From Prochlorococcus sp. AG-355-I04 (GTDB lineage Bacteria; Cyanobacteriota; Cyanobacteriia; PCC-6307; Cyanobiaceae), in the NCBI GenBank assembly GCA_003280915.1, contig QCDL01000001.1, positions 124,001 to 188,000 of the forward strand: DNA of 64,000 nucleotides, given 5' to 3'. The notes below the pieces were generated by a model. It was not told the origin of the DNA. It was given only the letters and a program-made list of their open reading frames with translations, and searched no databases. Both the position numbers and the translations under genes were made by a program. Below, in pieces: positions 46,122 to 55,157 of this stretch. How positions within the stretch are numbered: position 1 is the stretch's first letter; each line of letters begins with the position of its first letter.

Positions 46122-49100
46122 TTATGCAGCATTTGGTAACCCAAGAACTTGAGTATTAGCACCTCTTGCTTGCGCAACCCCAATTGTTCGTTCAGATGCA
46201 CTAATCATAGGCCTTCTATGACTTACGACTATAAATTGAGCATTTGATGACTGATTTGATATTAGTTTTGACAACCTTTCAACATTAATACCATCTAAAA
46301 AACTATCAACCTCGTCTAATGCATAAAAAGGTGAAGGCTTATACTTTTGCAAAGCAAATAAAAAACTTAAAGCAGTTAACGATTTTTCACCACCTGACAT
46401 AGACGCTAATCTTCTGACATTTTTTCCCTTAGGATGAGCCACTAAAGTTAATCCTCCTTCTAAAGGAGAATTAGGATTTTCAAGTTGAAGAAATCCATCT
46501 CCATCAGATAAATTTGCAAAAATTTCTCTAAAATGTTTATCAACCTCTGTAAATGCTTGCATAAAAGCTTCTTGACGCATCGTAGATACAGTTTCTATTC
46601 TCAGCAATAATTCAGATCTTTCATTAGATAGAATTTGTAATTTTTCTCGCAAACCATTTAATCTCTCAATTAATTCTTCAAGTTCATCAAGAGCCAACAT
46701 ATTGACAGGTTCTAAGCTTTCTAGTTTTGCATTTATAATCGAAATTTCTGATTGCAAAGATTCAAGACTCTTCCCTTCATATTCTCCAAACTCCGGGGAA
46801 GGATTAGGGAGATCTTTTTTATAATTTTCTAATTTTATTTTCTCGCTCCTCATCTCTTCTTTAAGGGAATGCATATCCCTTTCAAGATATTCAAGCTTTA
46901 ACAGATAGTTATTATATTCTTGCCTTTTATTTGAAATTGAAGAGTTTAATTCATCTCTCTTCCTTCTCAATAAACCTAAATTCTTCTCTAGAGAATTTTT
47001 TTGATTATCGAGATCTGAAAGCTCTTTTTTAAATTGATCTCTTTTTTCTATCCATTCACTATGAGCAATTGCTAGTTGTTTAATAGATTCCTGCAAGTTT
47101 TTTTCTTGTAGTAAAGTAATTTTTAATGAATTATTGATACGCTCTTTATTTAAAGCAAATTGATTCTTTTTATCTAGTAATGTATTTCTCTCTTTAATAA
47201 GTAATTCAAGTTTTTTATCAAGATTATTAAAATCGTCATTAAAAGCTATTAATGATGATTTTTGATTTTTTTCATAATTTGCCTTTTGAATGGTTTGAAG
47301 TTGATCAAACTTATCGTGATAAGGCTTCAATTGATTTTTTAAATGATCTAACTCTTTAACTAATAAATTATTAGCAGTATCAAGTTTATTTAATCTCGAT
47401 TTACAATCTTCAATTCTTTGCGAGGCAGCTTTAAGAGCATCTTGATTTACTTCAATTTCTTTATTAGATGAGGCACAATCCTCAATAATTTGACTGCGGT
47501 TAGAATTTAATATACTAAGTCTATTATTTTTTAGTATCAAATCATTATTTGACTCTTTTAAAGCTTCTTCGATAACTAATAATCTTTCTTTTATAGGACT
47601 GGAATCATCAATATCATTATTAATTCCAAACCTATAAGCCAAATCTTTATTTAACTTACTGCCTCCTGTAATAGCACCACTTGCTTCTAATAATTCACCA
47701 CTTAAGGTAACCAACCTATTTTTTTGTGTAGATAACCTAGCTGAGGATAAATCTGAAAAAACCAAAGTATCTCCAAAAACATATCGAAAAACATCTGAAT
47801 AAACTTCATCAAAAGTAATTAAATTAATAGCTTTATCAATAAATCCATTCTCCCTGTTATTTTCAAATCTTGAAATTGCATAATTCTTTTTTTGACTTTT
47901 AATTCTATTTAAAGGTAAAAAAGTTAATCTTCCGGCTTTCTTCTTTTTAAGAATTTCAATTGCTTTGGCAGCAATATGATCATTATCAACAACAATTTGT
48001 CCTAACCTATTTCCAGCAGCAATTTCTAATGCATATCTATTTTTCTCACTGACCTCTCCAAGTTGAGCCACATAACCATGTATACCCTCTAACCCTGCCT
48101 CTAAGAGAATTCTGAGAGCATATGAACCTCTAGATTCGTTTAAAGCTTCCTTCCTGCTTTCGAATCTGGATAAGTCCTTTTCAAGCCTTAATTGCTCGGT
48201 GTTTAGCCTTGATTTAGTTTTAATTAATAAATCGATTTCATTTTTTAAAGAATTAATTTCTGCGCTATTACTTGCCAAGTTTTTATTCTTTGTATCGGAT
48301 GTCTCTTTTTTTCTTTGATTTCCCTGAAAAAGTTTCTGCTTTTCTAAGTCTAAGGATTCGATCTGTAACAAAATCTCATCTTTTTGAATATTATTTTGGA
48401 TAGTTTCTTCTTCAATTTTCCTTTTTTTTATTTCCAAAGGATTAATTTGATTTTTTATACTTTCAAGTTCAGCATTTAATAATATGCTTTGTTTTGAGAA
48501 TTCTCCAGATTCTCCAGCCGCATCAGAAAGTTTTTTTCTAGATAGTTTGTGTCTTAAAGTGAGTTCATCAATTTGCAAGTTCAATTGATTTAAAAATTTA
48601 TCATCAAAATTTTCTTGTTTCATCTTTTCTGACTCAATATTTCTCTTTGAAATTGCAATTTCATCTCTCTGCTTTTGTAATTTAATACCTTCTTCTTTAT
48701 TCAAACTTGATATCCTGTCAAGTTCTCTCAAGCTAGAGTTAATACTTCCAATATCAGAATTCACTTTTATCAATTTATCCTCTCCTTTCTCCTTAAGCTC
48801 ATCAACCAGTATTTTCAAAGCATCTTCTAAGACTGATATTTCTTTACTAATAGATTCTTTTTGTTTATTAAATAATATTTTATTTTTTTCAATTTCACTT
48901 TCTTTTTTTACTATTGATTCAACATGCTTAACTTGTTTATCAAAAATAAGAACTTTCTCTAATTCTGTTATTTGTAGTAGTTTTTCCTTTAACTCTTTAT
49001 AACGCTTTGCTTTTTCACATTCTTTTTCAAGTTTACTCTTACTAGATTGCAATTCATTTTCTAAAATTTCACATCTTTCTTGTCTTTCGAAAACGTCATT

Positions 49101-49712
49101 TAATTTTGCATTAGTTTGTTCTATTCTTGTATCAAAAAGTGCGACTCCTGCTAATTCATCAATAAGATTTCTCCTCTCTTTATTATTCATTGATACTATT
49201 CTTGTTACATCACCCTGCATAACAACATTGCTGCCCTCAGGATCAACACTAATATCTCTTAATATTCTCTGTATTTGTTGCAAGGTACATTGTTTTCCAT
49301 CAGAAGTATAAGTAGAAGCATAAGAGCCTCCTGGCATAAGCCTTAATTTTCTAGAAACTACCCATTCTTTTTGACCTTTATTAAGGACAATTTCTTCTTC
49401 TTCTAGTTCCAAAGGCGGAAGGTCCGATCTGGGAGACCAATCTTCAATATTAAATTTTACCGATACACATGTTTCTGATGACTTACCCTCTTTAACTTTG
49501 GAGTTATTTATTAGATCTGGTAATCTTTCCGCCCTCATCCCTCTACTATTAGCTAAACCTAAACAGAATAAAATTCCATCCAAAATATTACTTTTCCCAG
49601 AACCGTTAGGACCTGTAACCACCGTAAAACCTTCTTCAAGAGGAATTTTTACATTTCCCCCAAAAGATTTAAAATTTTCAAACTCGACCTGATTGATATG
49701 TACCAATCTCAA
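46122..49712 (-). CDS. smc: Chromosome segregation protein SMC
   Basis: A 1196-residue condensin ATPase. The N-terminal head has Walker A GPNGSGKSN (about 34-42) and RAERLPDLINNSKVK; two long coiled coils flank a hinge at about 525-680 (YAVQLGEV-type GIHGYVAQLGEVSEKNRYALE and a flavoprotein-like fold ending SGAITGGSKLNK). The C-terminal head carries the signature SMSGGEKSLTALSFLFALQ near 1102-1120, Walker B YALDEVDSFLDG and the FIVVSHRRPMI switch. It compacts DNA and helps segregate replication origins. No scpA or scpB in the window. The LigD_N-like gene is 76 bp upstream on the same strand. Confidence 0.96.
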   Translation of the reverse strand: MRLVHINQVEFENFKSFGGNVKIPLEEGFTVVTGPNGSGKSNILDGILFCLGLANSRGMRAERLPDLINNSKVKEGKSSETCVSVKFNIEDWSPRSDLPPLELEEEEIVLNKGQKEWVVSRKLRLMPGGSYASTYTSDGKQCTLQQIQRILRDISVDPEGSNVVMQGDVTRIVSMNNKERRNLIDELAGVALFDTRIEQTNAKLNDVFERQERCEILENELQSSKSKLEKECEKAKRYKELKEKLLQITELEKVLIFDKQVKHVESIVKKESEIEKNKILFNKQKESISKEISVLEDALKILVDELKEKGEDKLIKVNSDIGSINSSLRELDRISSLNKEEGIKLQKQRDEIAISKRNIESEKMKQENFDDKFLNQLNLQIDELTLRHKLSRKKLSDAAGESGEFSKQSILLNAELESIKNQINPLEIKKRKIEEETIQNNIQKDEILLQIESLDLEKQKLFQGNQRKKETSDTKNKNLASNSAEINSLKNEIDLLIKTKSRLNTEQLRLEKDLSRFESRKEALNESRGSYALRILLEAGLEGIHGYVAQLGEVSEKNRYALEIAAGNRLGQIVVDNDHIAAKAIEILKKKKAGRLTFLPLNRIKSQKKNYAISRFENNRENGFIDKAINLITFDEVYSDVFRYVFGDTLVFSDLSSARLSTQKNRLVTLSGELLEASGAITGGSKLNKDLAYRFGINNDIDDSSPIKERLLVIEEALKESNNDLILKNNRLSILNSNRSQIIEDCASSNKEIEVNQDALKAASQRIEDCKSRLNKLDTANNLLVKELDHLKNQLKPYHDKFDQLQTIQKANYEKNQKSSLIAFNDDFNNLDKKLELLIKERNTLLDKKNQFALNKERINNSLKITLLQEKNLQESIKQLAIAHSEWIEKRDQFKKELSDLDNQKNSLEKNLGLLRRKRDELNSSISNKRQEYNNYLLKLEYLERDMHSLKEEMRSEKIKLENYKKDLPNPSPEFGEYEGKSLESLQSEISIINAKLESLEPVNMLALDELEELIERLNGLREKLQILSNERSELLLRIETVSTMRQEAFMQAFTEVDKHFREIFANLSDGDGFLQLENPNSPLEGGLTLVAHPKGKNVRRLASMSGGEKSLTALSFLFALQKYKPSPFYALDEVDSFLDGINVERLSKLISNQSSNAQFIVVSHRRPMISASERTIGVAQARGANTQVLGLPNAA

Positions 49713-49788
49713 GTCTCAATAGCTAAATAAGAATAACTAATTTGCAAAAATTCTCAATAGAAATATTACGTTTATTTATAAATGAATA

Positions 49789-50151
49789 TTAATGATTTTT
49801 GCTCAATCTACAAGAATTACCCGAAATTTCAAGCAAACCATAAAGAAGTTCACCATCCAAAATGAATCGATAATCTTCAGAGTCCAATTCATCAGAAACG
49901 TTTTTTAATGTTCCATGATCAATTCTTTTTACAAACCCTCTATTATCAGAAAGTTCGTGTTCTATCCTGGATAGCCATACAAGTCTATGATTCGGCTGCT
50001 TATAAATTTCTATAAAAGCTTGATTTAATAATGGTAGTTTTAAAAATTTCCAAGTTAAACAATCAATGCCATTATCAACAAGAAAATCATAATGAATATC
50101 AAAAGAGTTGGCAGAGAAAACTTTATGTTCTAGCAAAACCCATTTATTCAT
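49789..50151 (-). CDS. Stand-alone LigD N-terminal (3'-phosphoesterase)-like domain protein
   Basis: A 120-residue protein. It has the layout of LigD_N domains: VLLEHKV (about 5-11), FDIHYDFLVDN (about 17-27), W-x-(F/L) near 34-36, HRLVWLSRIEHELSDNRGFV near 54-73, RIDHGTL and a closing GELLYGLLEISG strand. The catalytic H-x-D of phosphoesterases is preserved in IHYDF (H20-Y-D22). In bacterial NHEJ ligases this domain trims 3' ends; here it stands alone without ligase or polymerase. A DNA-end processing role is plausible but unproven. Confidence 0.6.
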   Translation of the reverse strand: MNKWVLLEHKVFSANSFDIHYDFLVDNGIDCLTWKFLKLPLLNQAFIEIYKQPNHRLVWLSRIEHELSDNRGFVKRIDHGTLKNVSDELDSEDYRFILDGELLYGLLEISGNSCRLSKNH

Positions 50152-50233
50152 TACCTATTTGATAATTAAATCGAATCTATTTGCAAAACAAAGTTTAGAT
50201 AAAGATATATTTTCTTAAAGAAAGACCCTGTAT

Positions 50234-50371
50234 TTAATTACTTGCATCAGGAACAAATCTTAAAGCAATGAATAACAAACTTCCGGCTCCAGCGATAGCT
50301 GCAGCAACTAATCCAAAATCTGTAGGGATTGTGCGAGATGCAAAAAATAATGATGCAAATGTAATATCCAT
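50234..50371 (-). CDS. Small single-span membrane protein, 45 residues
   Basis: ATG at 50369-50371 (complement) to TAA at 50234-50236. One transmembrane helix (about 18-38, TDFGLVAAAIAGAGSLLFIAL) follows an amphipathic N-terminus (FASLFFASRTIP) and ends in RFVPDASN. It resembles the many thylakoid-type micropeptides of picocyanobacteria, but I cannot name it. It lies in a gap between the LigD_N-like gene and the divergent 153-residue membrane protein. Confidence 0.6.
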   Translation of the reverse strand: MDITFASLFFASRTIPTDFGLVAAAIAGAGSLLFIALRFVPDASN

Positions 50372-50559
50372 GATGAAATTTAAGTTTATTTAATAAATTC
50401 AGTAATAGCTTAACAAAACCTTCTTACAGAACAGAGTAGATAAATAAAATGTAAATAAACTTTTATATGTTTTTATTTTATATAAATCGCACAAATCTTT
50501 AGCTAAGGGTTCCAAATTAAGAAAATAGGGTCTAATCTTAAAATAAATAAGATTAAATA

Positions 50560-51021
50560 ATGGAGACTTACAATCCTCCCAAAGAAGTAGAAGAAAAAGA
50601 AGATAACTCTGAACTTCCTGAAAAAGAAGTTATCTCGGAAAAATGGTTACTTGAAAAGATTGATAGTTTAATACCTTTAATAAAAGAAAAATGGCCTAAC
50701 GTTGCACAACAAACCCTTGAAGCTACAAAAGGGAGTATTGATGATTTAGTTGAAGTAATAGCTAGCCATAGTGGAACCTCAGCAATTGGAATTAAACGCC
50801 AACTATTTGAAATTATTGATTCAATAAAAGAAAACAATTGGGAAATATCAGAAAAAATTGAACCTATTGAAAGTCAATTAGAAGAGTTATTAGAAGAACT
50901 GAACAATACTCTCAGACCAAAAATAGAAAATCCAATAAGAAACAAACCATTATTATCTATTGCTATAGCAGCTGGTATTGGTTTACTAATAGGCACTCTC
51001 CTAAATAGTGGCAGAAAATAA
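50560..51021 (+). CDS. Membrane-anchored helical protein (DUF883/YqjD-like layout)
   Basis: A 153-residue protein. An acidic N-terminus and helical middle (about 28-115) precede a C-terminal anchor: RNKPLLSIAIAAGIGLLIGTLLN (about 127-149). That order, with a P-L-x-S-(L/I)-x-x-A-x-G-x-G-x-L-x-G-x-L-L motif, resembles the ElaB/YqjD/DUF883 family of tail-anchored proteins that can bind ribosomes or stabilise the envelope. It is coupled to the next gene, whose ATG is one base after its stop. Confidence 0.7.
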   Translation: METYNPPKEVEEKEDNSELPEKEVISEKWLLEKIDSLIPLIKEKWPNVAQQTLEATKGSIDDLVEVIASHSGTSAIGIKRQLFEIIDSIKENNWEISEKIEPIESQLEELLEELNNTLRPKIENPIRNKPLLSIAIAAGIGLLIGTLLNSGRK

Positions 51022-51022
51022 T

Positions 51023-51409
51023 ATGGAAAAACCAAAAAATAAAAACTTTGCAAATACTGCTTCAAGAATTTCAGCTATTGCAAGCTCAGTTATGGATTTG
51101 CATGTAAGAATAGCTCTTCAAGAAGTAGATAGAGAAAAAAGAAGATTAATAAGTGGTGGAATATTTTTAGCAATTGGAAGCACATTACTATTTTTAGTAC
51201 TAATTTGCATCCATATTATTTTTTATCTTTTTCTAACAAGATATAATAATTTGAATATTGAATATAATTTATTGATCATAATATTTATCGATTTATTTCT
51301 TGCAGGATTAAGTTTGAAGCTTGGAGGAAAATTATCAAAAGGACCTTATCTTCCTCAAACATTAGAGGGTTTAGGTAAGACAACAAAGGCAGTTTTAGGC
51401 AAAAAATAA
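51023..51409 (+). CDS. Phage holin-like superfamily membrane protein (PF07332 type)
   Basis: About 128 residues. An N-terminal amphipathic helix (about 12-48, DLHVRIALQEVDREKRRLIS) precedes two transmembrane helices (about 50-77 and 86-107). It matches the layout of the Phage_holin_3_6/DUF1469 superfamily, which sits beside DUF883-like genes in many bacteria and is not phage-derived there. The ATG at 51023 is one base after the previous stop; an overlapping GTG at 51008 is an alternative. Its stop is one base from that of the convergent methyltransferase. Confidence 0.7.
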   Translation: MEKPKNKNFANTASRISAIASSVMDLHVRIALQEVDREKRRLISGGIFLAIGSTLLFLVLICIHIIFYLFLTRYNNLNIEYNLLIIIFIDLFLAGLSLKLGGKLSKGPYLPQTLEGLGKTTKAVLGKK

Positions 51410-51410
51410 A

Positions 51411-52535
51411 TTACCGTATTAAATACTTTATCCATCTGCAATCTATCCCCCCATTACTAACAGGAATTTTCAATGAAGATTTCATTTTCAAATATTTTGT
51501 TAGTTTTGGATTTCCACTTAGCAGCCAAAATTCCCAACCTGAAAAATTATTCTTTAGAAAGATTCCCATTTGTTCATATAAACAAATCAATTCATTTTCA
51601 TAGCCTAATTTTTTGCCGTATGGAGGATTACATATGATTATCCCAGGTGTGCAACTTAATTGGAGTGCTAAAAAATCATTATTTATAAGCTCAATATAAT
51701 TTTCGAGTCCAGCTAATGATATGTTTACTTTCGCCTGCTCAAAAACCCTTTTATTAATTTCACAACCTATTATTGTTGGTAATTTTTCATAATTTATAAT
51801 TTTATTTTTTGCCTTATTTTTTTCATTTAGAAAAATATCTTTCCTAAAGTCCAACCAATTCTCAAAAAGATATACTTGATCAATATTTATAGGAACTCCA
51901 AGAAATTGGTTGACTGCCTCAATTAAAAAAGTTCCTGAGCCACACATAAAATCTATTAATGGAACTTTGCCATTCCATTGAGTCATATTTATCAATCCAG
52001 AAGCTAAATTTTCTTTTAATGGAGCATTTCCAATTGCGGGTCTATAGCCTCTTTTGTGTAAGCTTTCTACGGTGCTTTGAAGACTGAGAATTGCTTTATT
52101 ATTATTTAAATGCAGATGAATTACAAAATCAGGATTATTTAGAGAAATATTTGATCTTTTATTCCAAACTGCCTGTTGCAAATCAGTTATAGAATTTTTT
52201 ACTTCAAGAGCAGTGAAATGAGAATGACTTAAAGAAGATGTTCTCCCAGTTACTTGAACATTAAACGTTTTATCAAAGTGCAACCAATTTAACCAATCAA
52301 ATGATTCTCTAACCCCGGCATATAAGGATTGCTTGTCATAGCAATTAAAACTTGCAATTTCTCTATAAAAACGAAAAGCTAACCTGGAATAGAAATGAAC
52401 TCTATAAAAAGTTTCAAAATCACATTCAAAACTAATAAATCTTTTATAAGTATTAATATTAAAGCCGCCTAAATTTGAAATTTCTTCTGCTAAAGATTTC
52501 TCTAGTCCCTCCGGAGATGATGCCACCACATTCAT
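51411..52535 (-). CDS. THUMP-domain class I RNA methyltransferase (RlmL-like)
   Basis: A 374-residue enzyme. Residues 1-160 form a ferredoxin-like plus THUMP RNA-binding part (MNVVASSPEGLEKSLAEEISNLGG, read in two pieces). The methyltransferase domain has FMCGSGTFLIEA near 198-209 (motif I), GCEINKRVFEQAKVN near 254-268 and the N6-adenine or N2-guanine catalytic motif IICNPPYGKKLG near 302-313. RlmL/YcbY relatives methylate 23S rRNA; the target nucleotide here is not certain. Divergent from ssrA. Confidence 0.88.
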   Translation of the reverse strand: MNVVASSPEGLEKSLAEEISNLGGFNINTYKRFISFECDFETFYRVHFYSRLAFRFYREIASFNCYDKQSLYAGVRESFDWLNWLHFDKTFNVQVTGRTSSLSHSHFTALEVKNSITDLQQAVWNKRSNISLNNPDFVIHLHLNNNKAILSLQSTVESLHKRGYRPAIGNAPLKENLASGLINMTQWNGKVPLIDFMCGSGTFLIEAVNQFLGVPINIDQVYLFENWLDFRKDIFLNEKNKAKNKIINYEKLPTIIGCEINKRVFEQAKVNISLAGLENYIELINNDFLALQLSCTPGIIICNPPYGKKLGYENELICLYEQMGIFLKNNFSGWEFWLLSGNPKLTKYLKMKSSLKIPVSNGGIDCRWIKYLIR

Positions 52536-52599
52536 ATACGATAAAACTTAATGAAAAAAACTATTCAATAACCATTTTGCCTGTCAGAATATAAATGTC

Positions 52600-52837
52600 C
52601 AATTGGACTAGGTGATCTCAACCGATGTTTCGGACAGCGGTTCGATTCCGCTCAACTCCACTATTTGGGGTTGTAATGGTTTCGACGGGGCATAAGGAAG
52701 GTGACTGAAGCCGGCTCGGTTAGAGCAAAAACACAAATGCTAACAAAATCGTTAGTTTCTCCCGTCAAACAGCACTAGTTGCTGCTTGATCCTAAAGGAG
52801 ATGGGGTTATATCAGCCTTATCAACCAAATGATACGA
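52600..52837 (+). ncRNA. ssrA: Two-piece (circularly permuted) tmRNA
   Basis: The acceptor piece comes first: T stem AGCGG/CCGCT (52636-40, 52648-52) around TTCGATT, then CAACTCC at 52653-52659 and A660. The coding piece follows after six bases and opens with GGGGTTG (52667-52673), which pairs with CAACTCC. The tag starts at GCT 52739 and ends at TGA 52787-52789: ANKIVSFSRQTALVAA. This permuted order with two mature pieces is known from marine picocyanobacteria. tmRNA rescues stalled ribosomes and tags the peptides for proteolysis. The outer boundaries are approximate; the exact 5' end of the acceptor piece is not visible. Confidence 0.95.
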
Positions 52838-52867
52838 GGAGTCTGGAAGGACTCCATTTTTTTAAAT
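52838..52867 (+). terminator. Rho-independent terminator of ssrA
   Basis: A perfect 6 bp stem GGAGTC/GACTCC (52838-52843, 52850-52855) with a 6-base loop is followed by A and a run of at least seven T. It closes the tmRNA coding piece. Confidence 0.85.
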
Positions 52868-53015
52868 AACTAAGAAGTTGTAATAGATAATTTATTAGTG
52901 TGTAAATATTGCTGCAAATGCTTGTATTAAAAAGAATTTTTTTAATTTTATAAGTATAAATACTGAGAAGATAAGTTTTAAATTAATTTATCTTATTAAA
53001 AATGCATCTTGCAAA

Positions 53016-53153
53016 ATGGAATCTAATAAAAAACTGAATGACTTGATAATAAATCTTAAACCAAAAATTATTAGATTCACTGGCGAAAAATTTCCCAATG
53101 AACTATGGAATAGTGGTTTTCAAATAAAAAAAAATAAGAAAATATCTAGCTAA
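53016..53153 (+). CDS. Possible small protein, 45 residues
   Basis: ATG at 53016 to TAA at 53151-53153. The peptide is basic, with an ordered-looking middle (RFTGEKFPNELWNSGF), and ends KKNKKISS. It occupies the gap between ssrA and the convergent aldo/keto reductase, and its stop is eight bases before the reductase stop. The composition (W, G, P) favours coding over noise, but there is no recognised family. Confidence 0.4.
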   Translation: MESNKKLNDLIINLKPKIIRFTGEKFPNELWNSGFQIKKNKKISS

Positions 53154-53161
53154 AAATTTAA

Positions 53162-54124
53162 TTAAATACTTGAAAAAGGATTTTTAGGCATTTTTTTTAA
53201 ACATTTTTTTGACAATTCCTGAAGTACTTTAAATTCATTTTTATTTAAATTCCACTTGAATACATTCGATACATCTATAACTTGAGATTTTTTTCTCATT
53301 CCAACGAGTGGAATAGCTCCTTGATAACAACACCAATTAATTGCTACTTGCGCTTGGGAAACTGATCTTTGATTTGCAATTCTTTTTAAACACCTCCGCA
53401 ATTCATATGTTGATTTTTTATAATTTTCAAATAATACACTGCGAATAAGACTTTTTTCTTTATTTTCTTCTTTATCTGGATCAATACAAAGTATTCCAAA
53501 GGACAAAGGACTGTAAGCAAAGAAATCAATATTATTTTCTTCACAAATTTTTTTTACCTGATATTGTTTTCCTAAATCGGGAGCAAGCAAAGAAAACTGT
53601 ATCTGAACACTCTTTAGGGTCTGATCTCTTTTTGCTAGGAAATTAATTAATTTAATCAATCTTTTAGGGCCTATATTTGATAAGCCTATTTGAAAATCAA
53701 AGCCTTCATCTTTTAAATCGCAAAGATTATTCAACAGCCCTAATTCCTGCCAAGGATTGTATTTTGCAGTTGACCAATGTAATTGCACTATATCTAATTT
53801 GTTATTAAGTCTTTCTAAACTTTTCAAAAAAGGTTTATTAAAACCTCTTTTACCTATTCTCCAGGGATAAGGTGCAAGTTTGGTTGCTACCTGAATTCTT
53901 TTTTTCTTTGCTGAAGGAGTATTTTTTAAAAATTTTCCTATCAAAAATTCACTTCTACCCTGAAGATTCCCAGTACCGTAAGAATCTGCAGTATCAATTA
54001 GATCGAAACCTCTTCGTAACGCTTCATTATATGTCTCGCGTAAATCTTCGTCATTTGTAGATTGGTAATTCCAGAAAAGCTTATTCCCCCAAGACCACGT
54101 ACCTAATCCAATTCTTTTCTTCAC
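53162..54124 (-). CDS. Aldo/keto reductase
   Basis: A 320-residue NADPH-dependent TIM-barrel oxidoreductase. The catalytic tetrad is visible: D43 and Y48 in LIDTADSYG, a lysine in VATKLAPYPW near 78-87 and histidine in IVQLHWS near 117-123. Other signatures are IGLSNIG and VGMRKKSQV near the C-terminus. Cyanobacterial members reduce sugar or aldehyde substrates; the substrate is unknown. It is divergent from the ParA-like gene across 151 bp. Confidence 0.92.
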   Translation of the reverse strand: MKKRIGLGTWSWGNKLFWNYQSTNDEDLRETYNEALRRGFDLIDTADSYGTGNLQGRSEFLIGKFLKNTPSAKKKRIQVATKLAPYPWRIGKRGFNKPFLKSLERLNNKLDIVQLHWSTAKYNPWQELGLLNNLCDLKDEGFDFQIGLSNIGPKRLIKLINFLAKRDQTLKSVQIQFSLLAPDLGKQYQVKKICEENNIDFFAYSPLSFGILCIDPDKEENKEKSLIRSVLFENYKKSTYELRRCLKRIANQRSVSQAQVAINWCCYQGAIPLVGMRKKSQVIDVSNVFKWNLNKNEFKVLQELSKKCLKKMPKNPFSSI

Positions 54125-54275
54125 TAGCCAATTTAAATAAGGAACTTTATAAGGTTATCTAAAAATATTAACTTCTTTAAAATATTTCAAAAAATAAGTT
54201 TTTAAAGCATTAAAAACAAATTTCTCTTGACATTAAGAAATTTTTCTCCAAAGTAAGATAAATAAAAATAAAAAA

Positions 54276-54947
54276 TTGTTCATTACCGTTTGCGGACAAA
54301 AAGGGGGTGTGGCCAAAACCTGCACAAGTATTCACCTTGCTAGTGTTTGGCATTCTGAAGGTAAAAAAGTTTGTATAGTCGATGCCGACAAGAATAGATC
54401 TGCTTTAGCATACGCATCAAGAGGCAATCTTCCATTTCCAGTTTTCCCCGTCAGTTCAGCTGCTAAAGCATCAAGATCATCAGAAATTGTAATAACTGAT
54501 GGCCAGGCTAGCAGTGATAAAGAAGAACTTAAACACTTAGCTTATGGTTCAGATTTAGTTATATTACCTACAACTGCAAAAGCAAGATCAGTCGAATTAA
54601 CTGTTGAACTAGCTAATTTATTAAGCAACTTAAAAGTTAACCATGCAGTAGTAATAGTAAAAGTTGATTTTAGACAGAAAAAAGCAGCGCAACAAGCAAA
54701 AGCAGCTCTAGAAAATTTTGGTTTGTATGTTTTTGATACATTTATACCCTTACTTTCAGCATTTGATAAAGCAGAAGCCTCGGGTAATGCTGTATTTGAA
54801 GCTGTAGACGATTTAGGTAGATCAGATCCTCGTCGAATGACGGGCTGGTCTGCTTATTGTTCAATTGCCTCACAAATTCCATGCCTGATTTCGAAGCCCT
54901 CATCCGACACCAACAACTTAAACAACCAACAACCAATCAGCGCTTAA
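54276..54947 (+). CDS. Orphan ParA/MinD-family ATPase
   Basis: A 223-residue deviant-Walker ATPase. The P-loop K9-G-G-V-A-K14-T has both lysines typical of ParA/Soj, and VDADKNRSAL (about 38-47) and VIVKVDFRQKKAA are switch regions. ParA proteins position DNA or protein cargo on the nucleoid. There is no parB in the window; the only neighbour is the membrane protein overlapping its end. The start is TTG (no in-frame ATG near the P-loop). Residues after 200 are Ser/Asn-rich and poorly conserved. Confidence 0.88.
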   Translation: MFITVCGQKGGVAKTCTSIHLASVWHSEGKKVCIVDADKNRSALAYASRGNLPFPVFPVSSAAKASRSSEIVITDGQASSDKEELKHLAYGSDLVILPTTAKARSVELTVELANLLSNLKVNHAVVIVKVDFRQKKAAQQAKAALENFGLYVFDTFIPLLSAFDKAEASGNAVFEAVDDLGRSDPRRMTGWSAYCSIASQIPCLISKPSSDTNNLNNQQPISA

Positions 54948-55123
54948 AAGTAGTTGATTCTCCTAATTTTGAAGCAGAAAAAAACGAAAAAGCAATAATT
55001 AGACGATCTGGATTATTAGTTAATTTTTTTGGAGGTTTTATAGGCTCTGTAATTGGAACTTTAACAATACTGTTTCTTTATATGAATGAATATCTACCAT
55101 TAGAATTACTAAAACTAAAATAG
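54881..55123 (+). CDS. Small membrane protein coupled to ParA
   Basis: An 80-residue protein. The first 50 residues are polar (MPDFEALIRHQQLKQPTTNQ at the start). A glycine-containing transmembrane helix follows (about 47-71, LLVNFFGGFIGSVIGTLTIL). The ATG lies inside the parA-like gene, giving a 67 bp overlap, so it is translationally linked and may tether the ParA to the membrane. Its stop TAG (55121-55123) overlaps the first argJ-end-like core repeat by one base. Confidence 0.6.
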   Translation: MPDFEALIRHQQLKQPTTNQRLKVVDSPNFEAEKNEKAIIRRSGLLVNFFGGFIGSVIGTLTILFLYMNEYLPLELLKLK

Positions 55124-55148
55124 TATATTCGCTATTAATTTCCACCTA
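55123..55148. repeat. Core repeat copy 1, eroded argJ 3' end
   Basis: GTATATTCGCTATT at 55123-55136, extended to the right by AATTTCCAC, which has two differences from the argJ copy. In reverse the segment reads V-E-I-N-S-E-Y-T, as at the end of ArgJ (VEINSEYTT), but without a stop codon at the expected place. It abuts the small membrane protein's stop and is probably the original attachment-site half. Confidence 0.75.
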
Positions 55149-55157
55149 GGGCAAATA

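Noticed and set aside
52580-52662. A conventional tRNA at the T-arm sequence before the tmRNA coding piece
   Set aside because: There is no D arm or anticodon arm; the acceptor strand pairs with the start of the tmRNA coding piece instead.
54225-54275. A TTGACA box with a TAAGAT box as a promoter for the ParA-like gene
   Set aside because: The spacing is about 21 bp, outside the normal 16 to 18 bp range, so I do not claim it.
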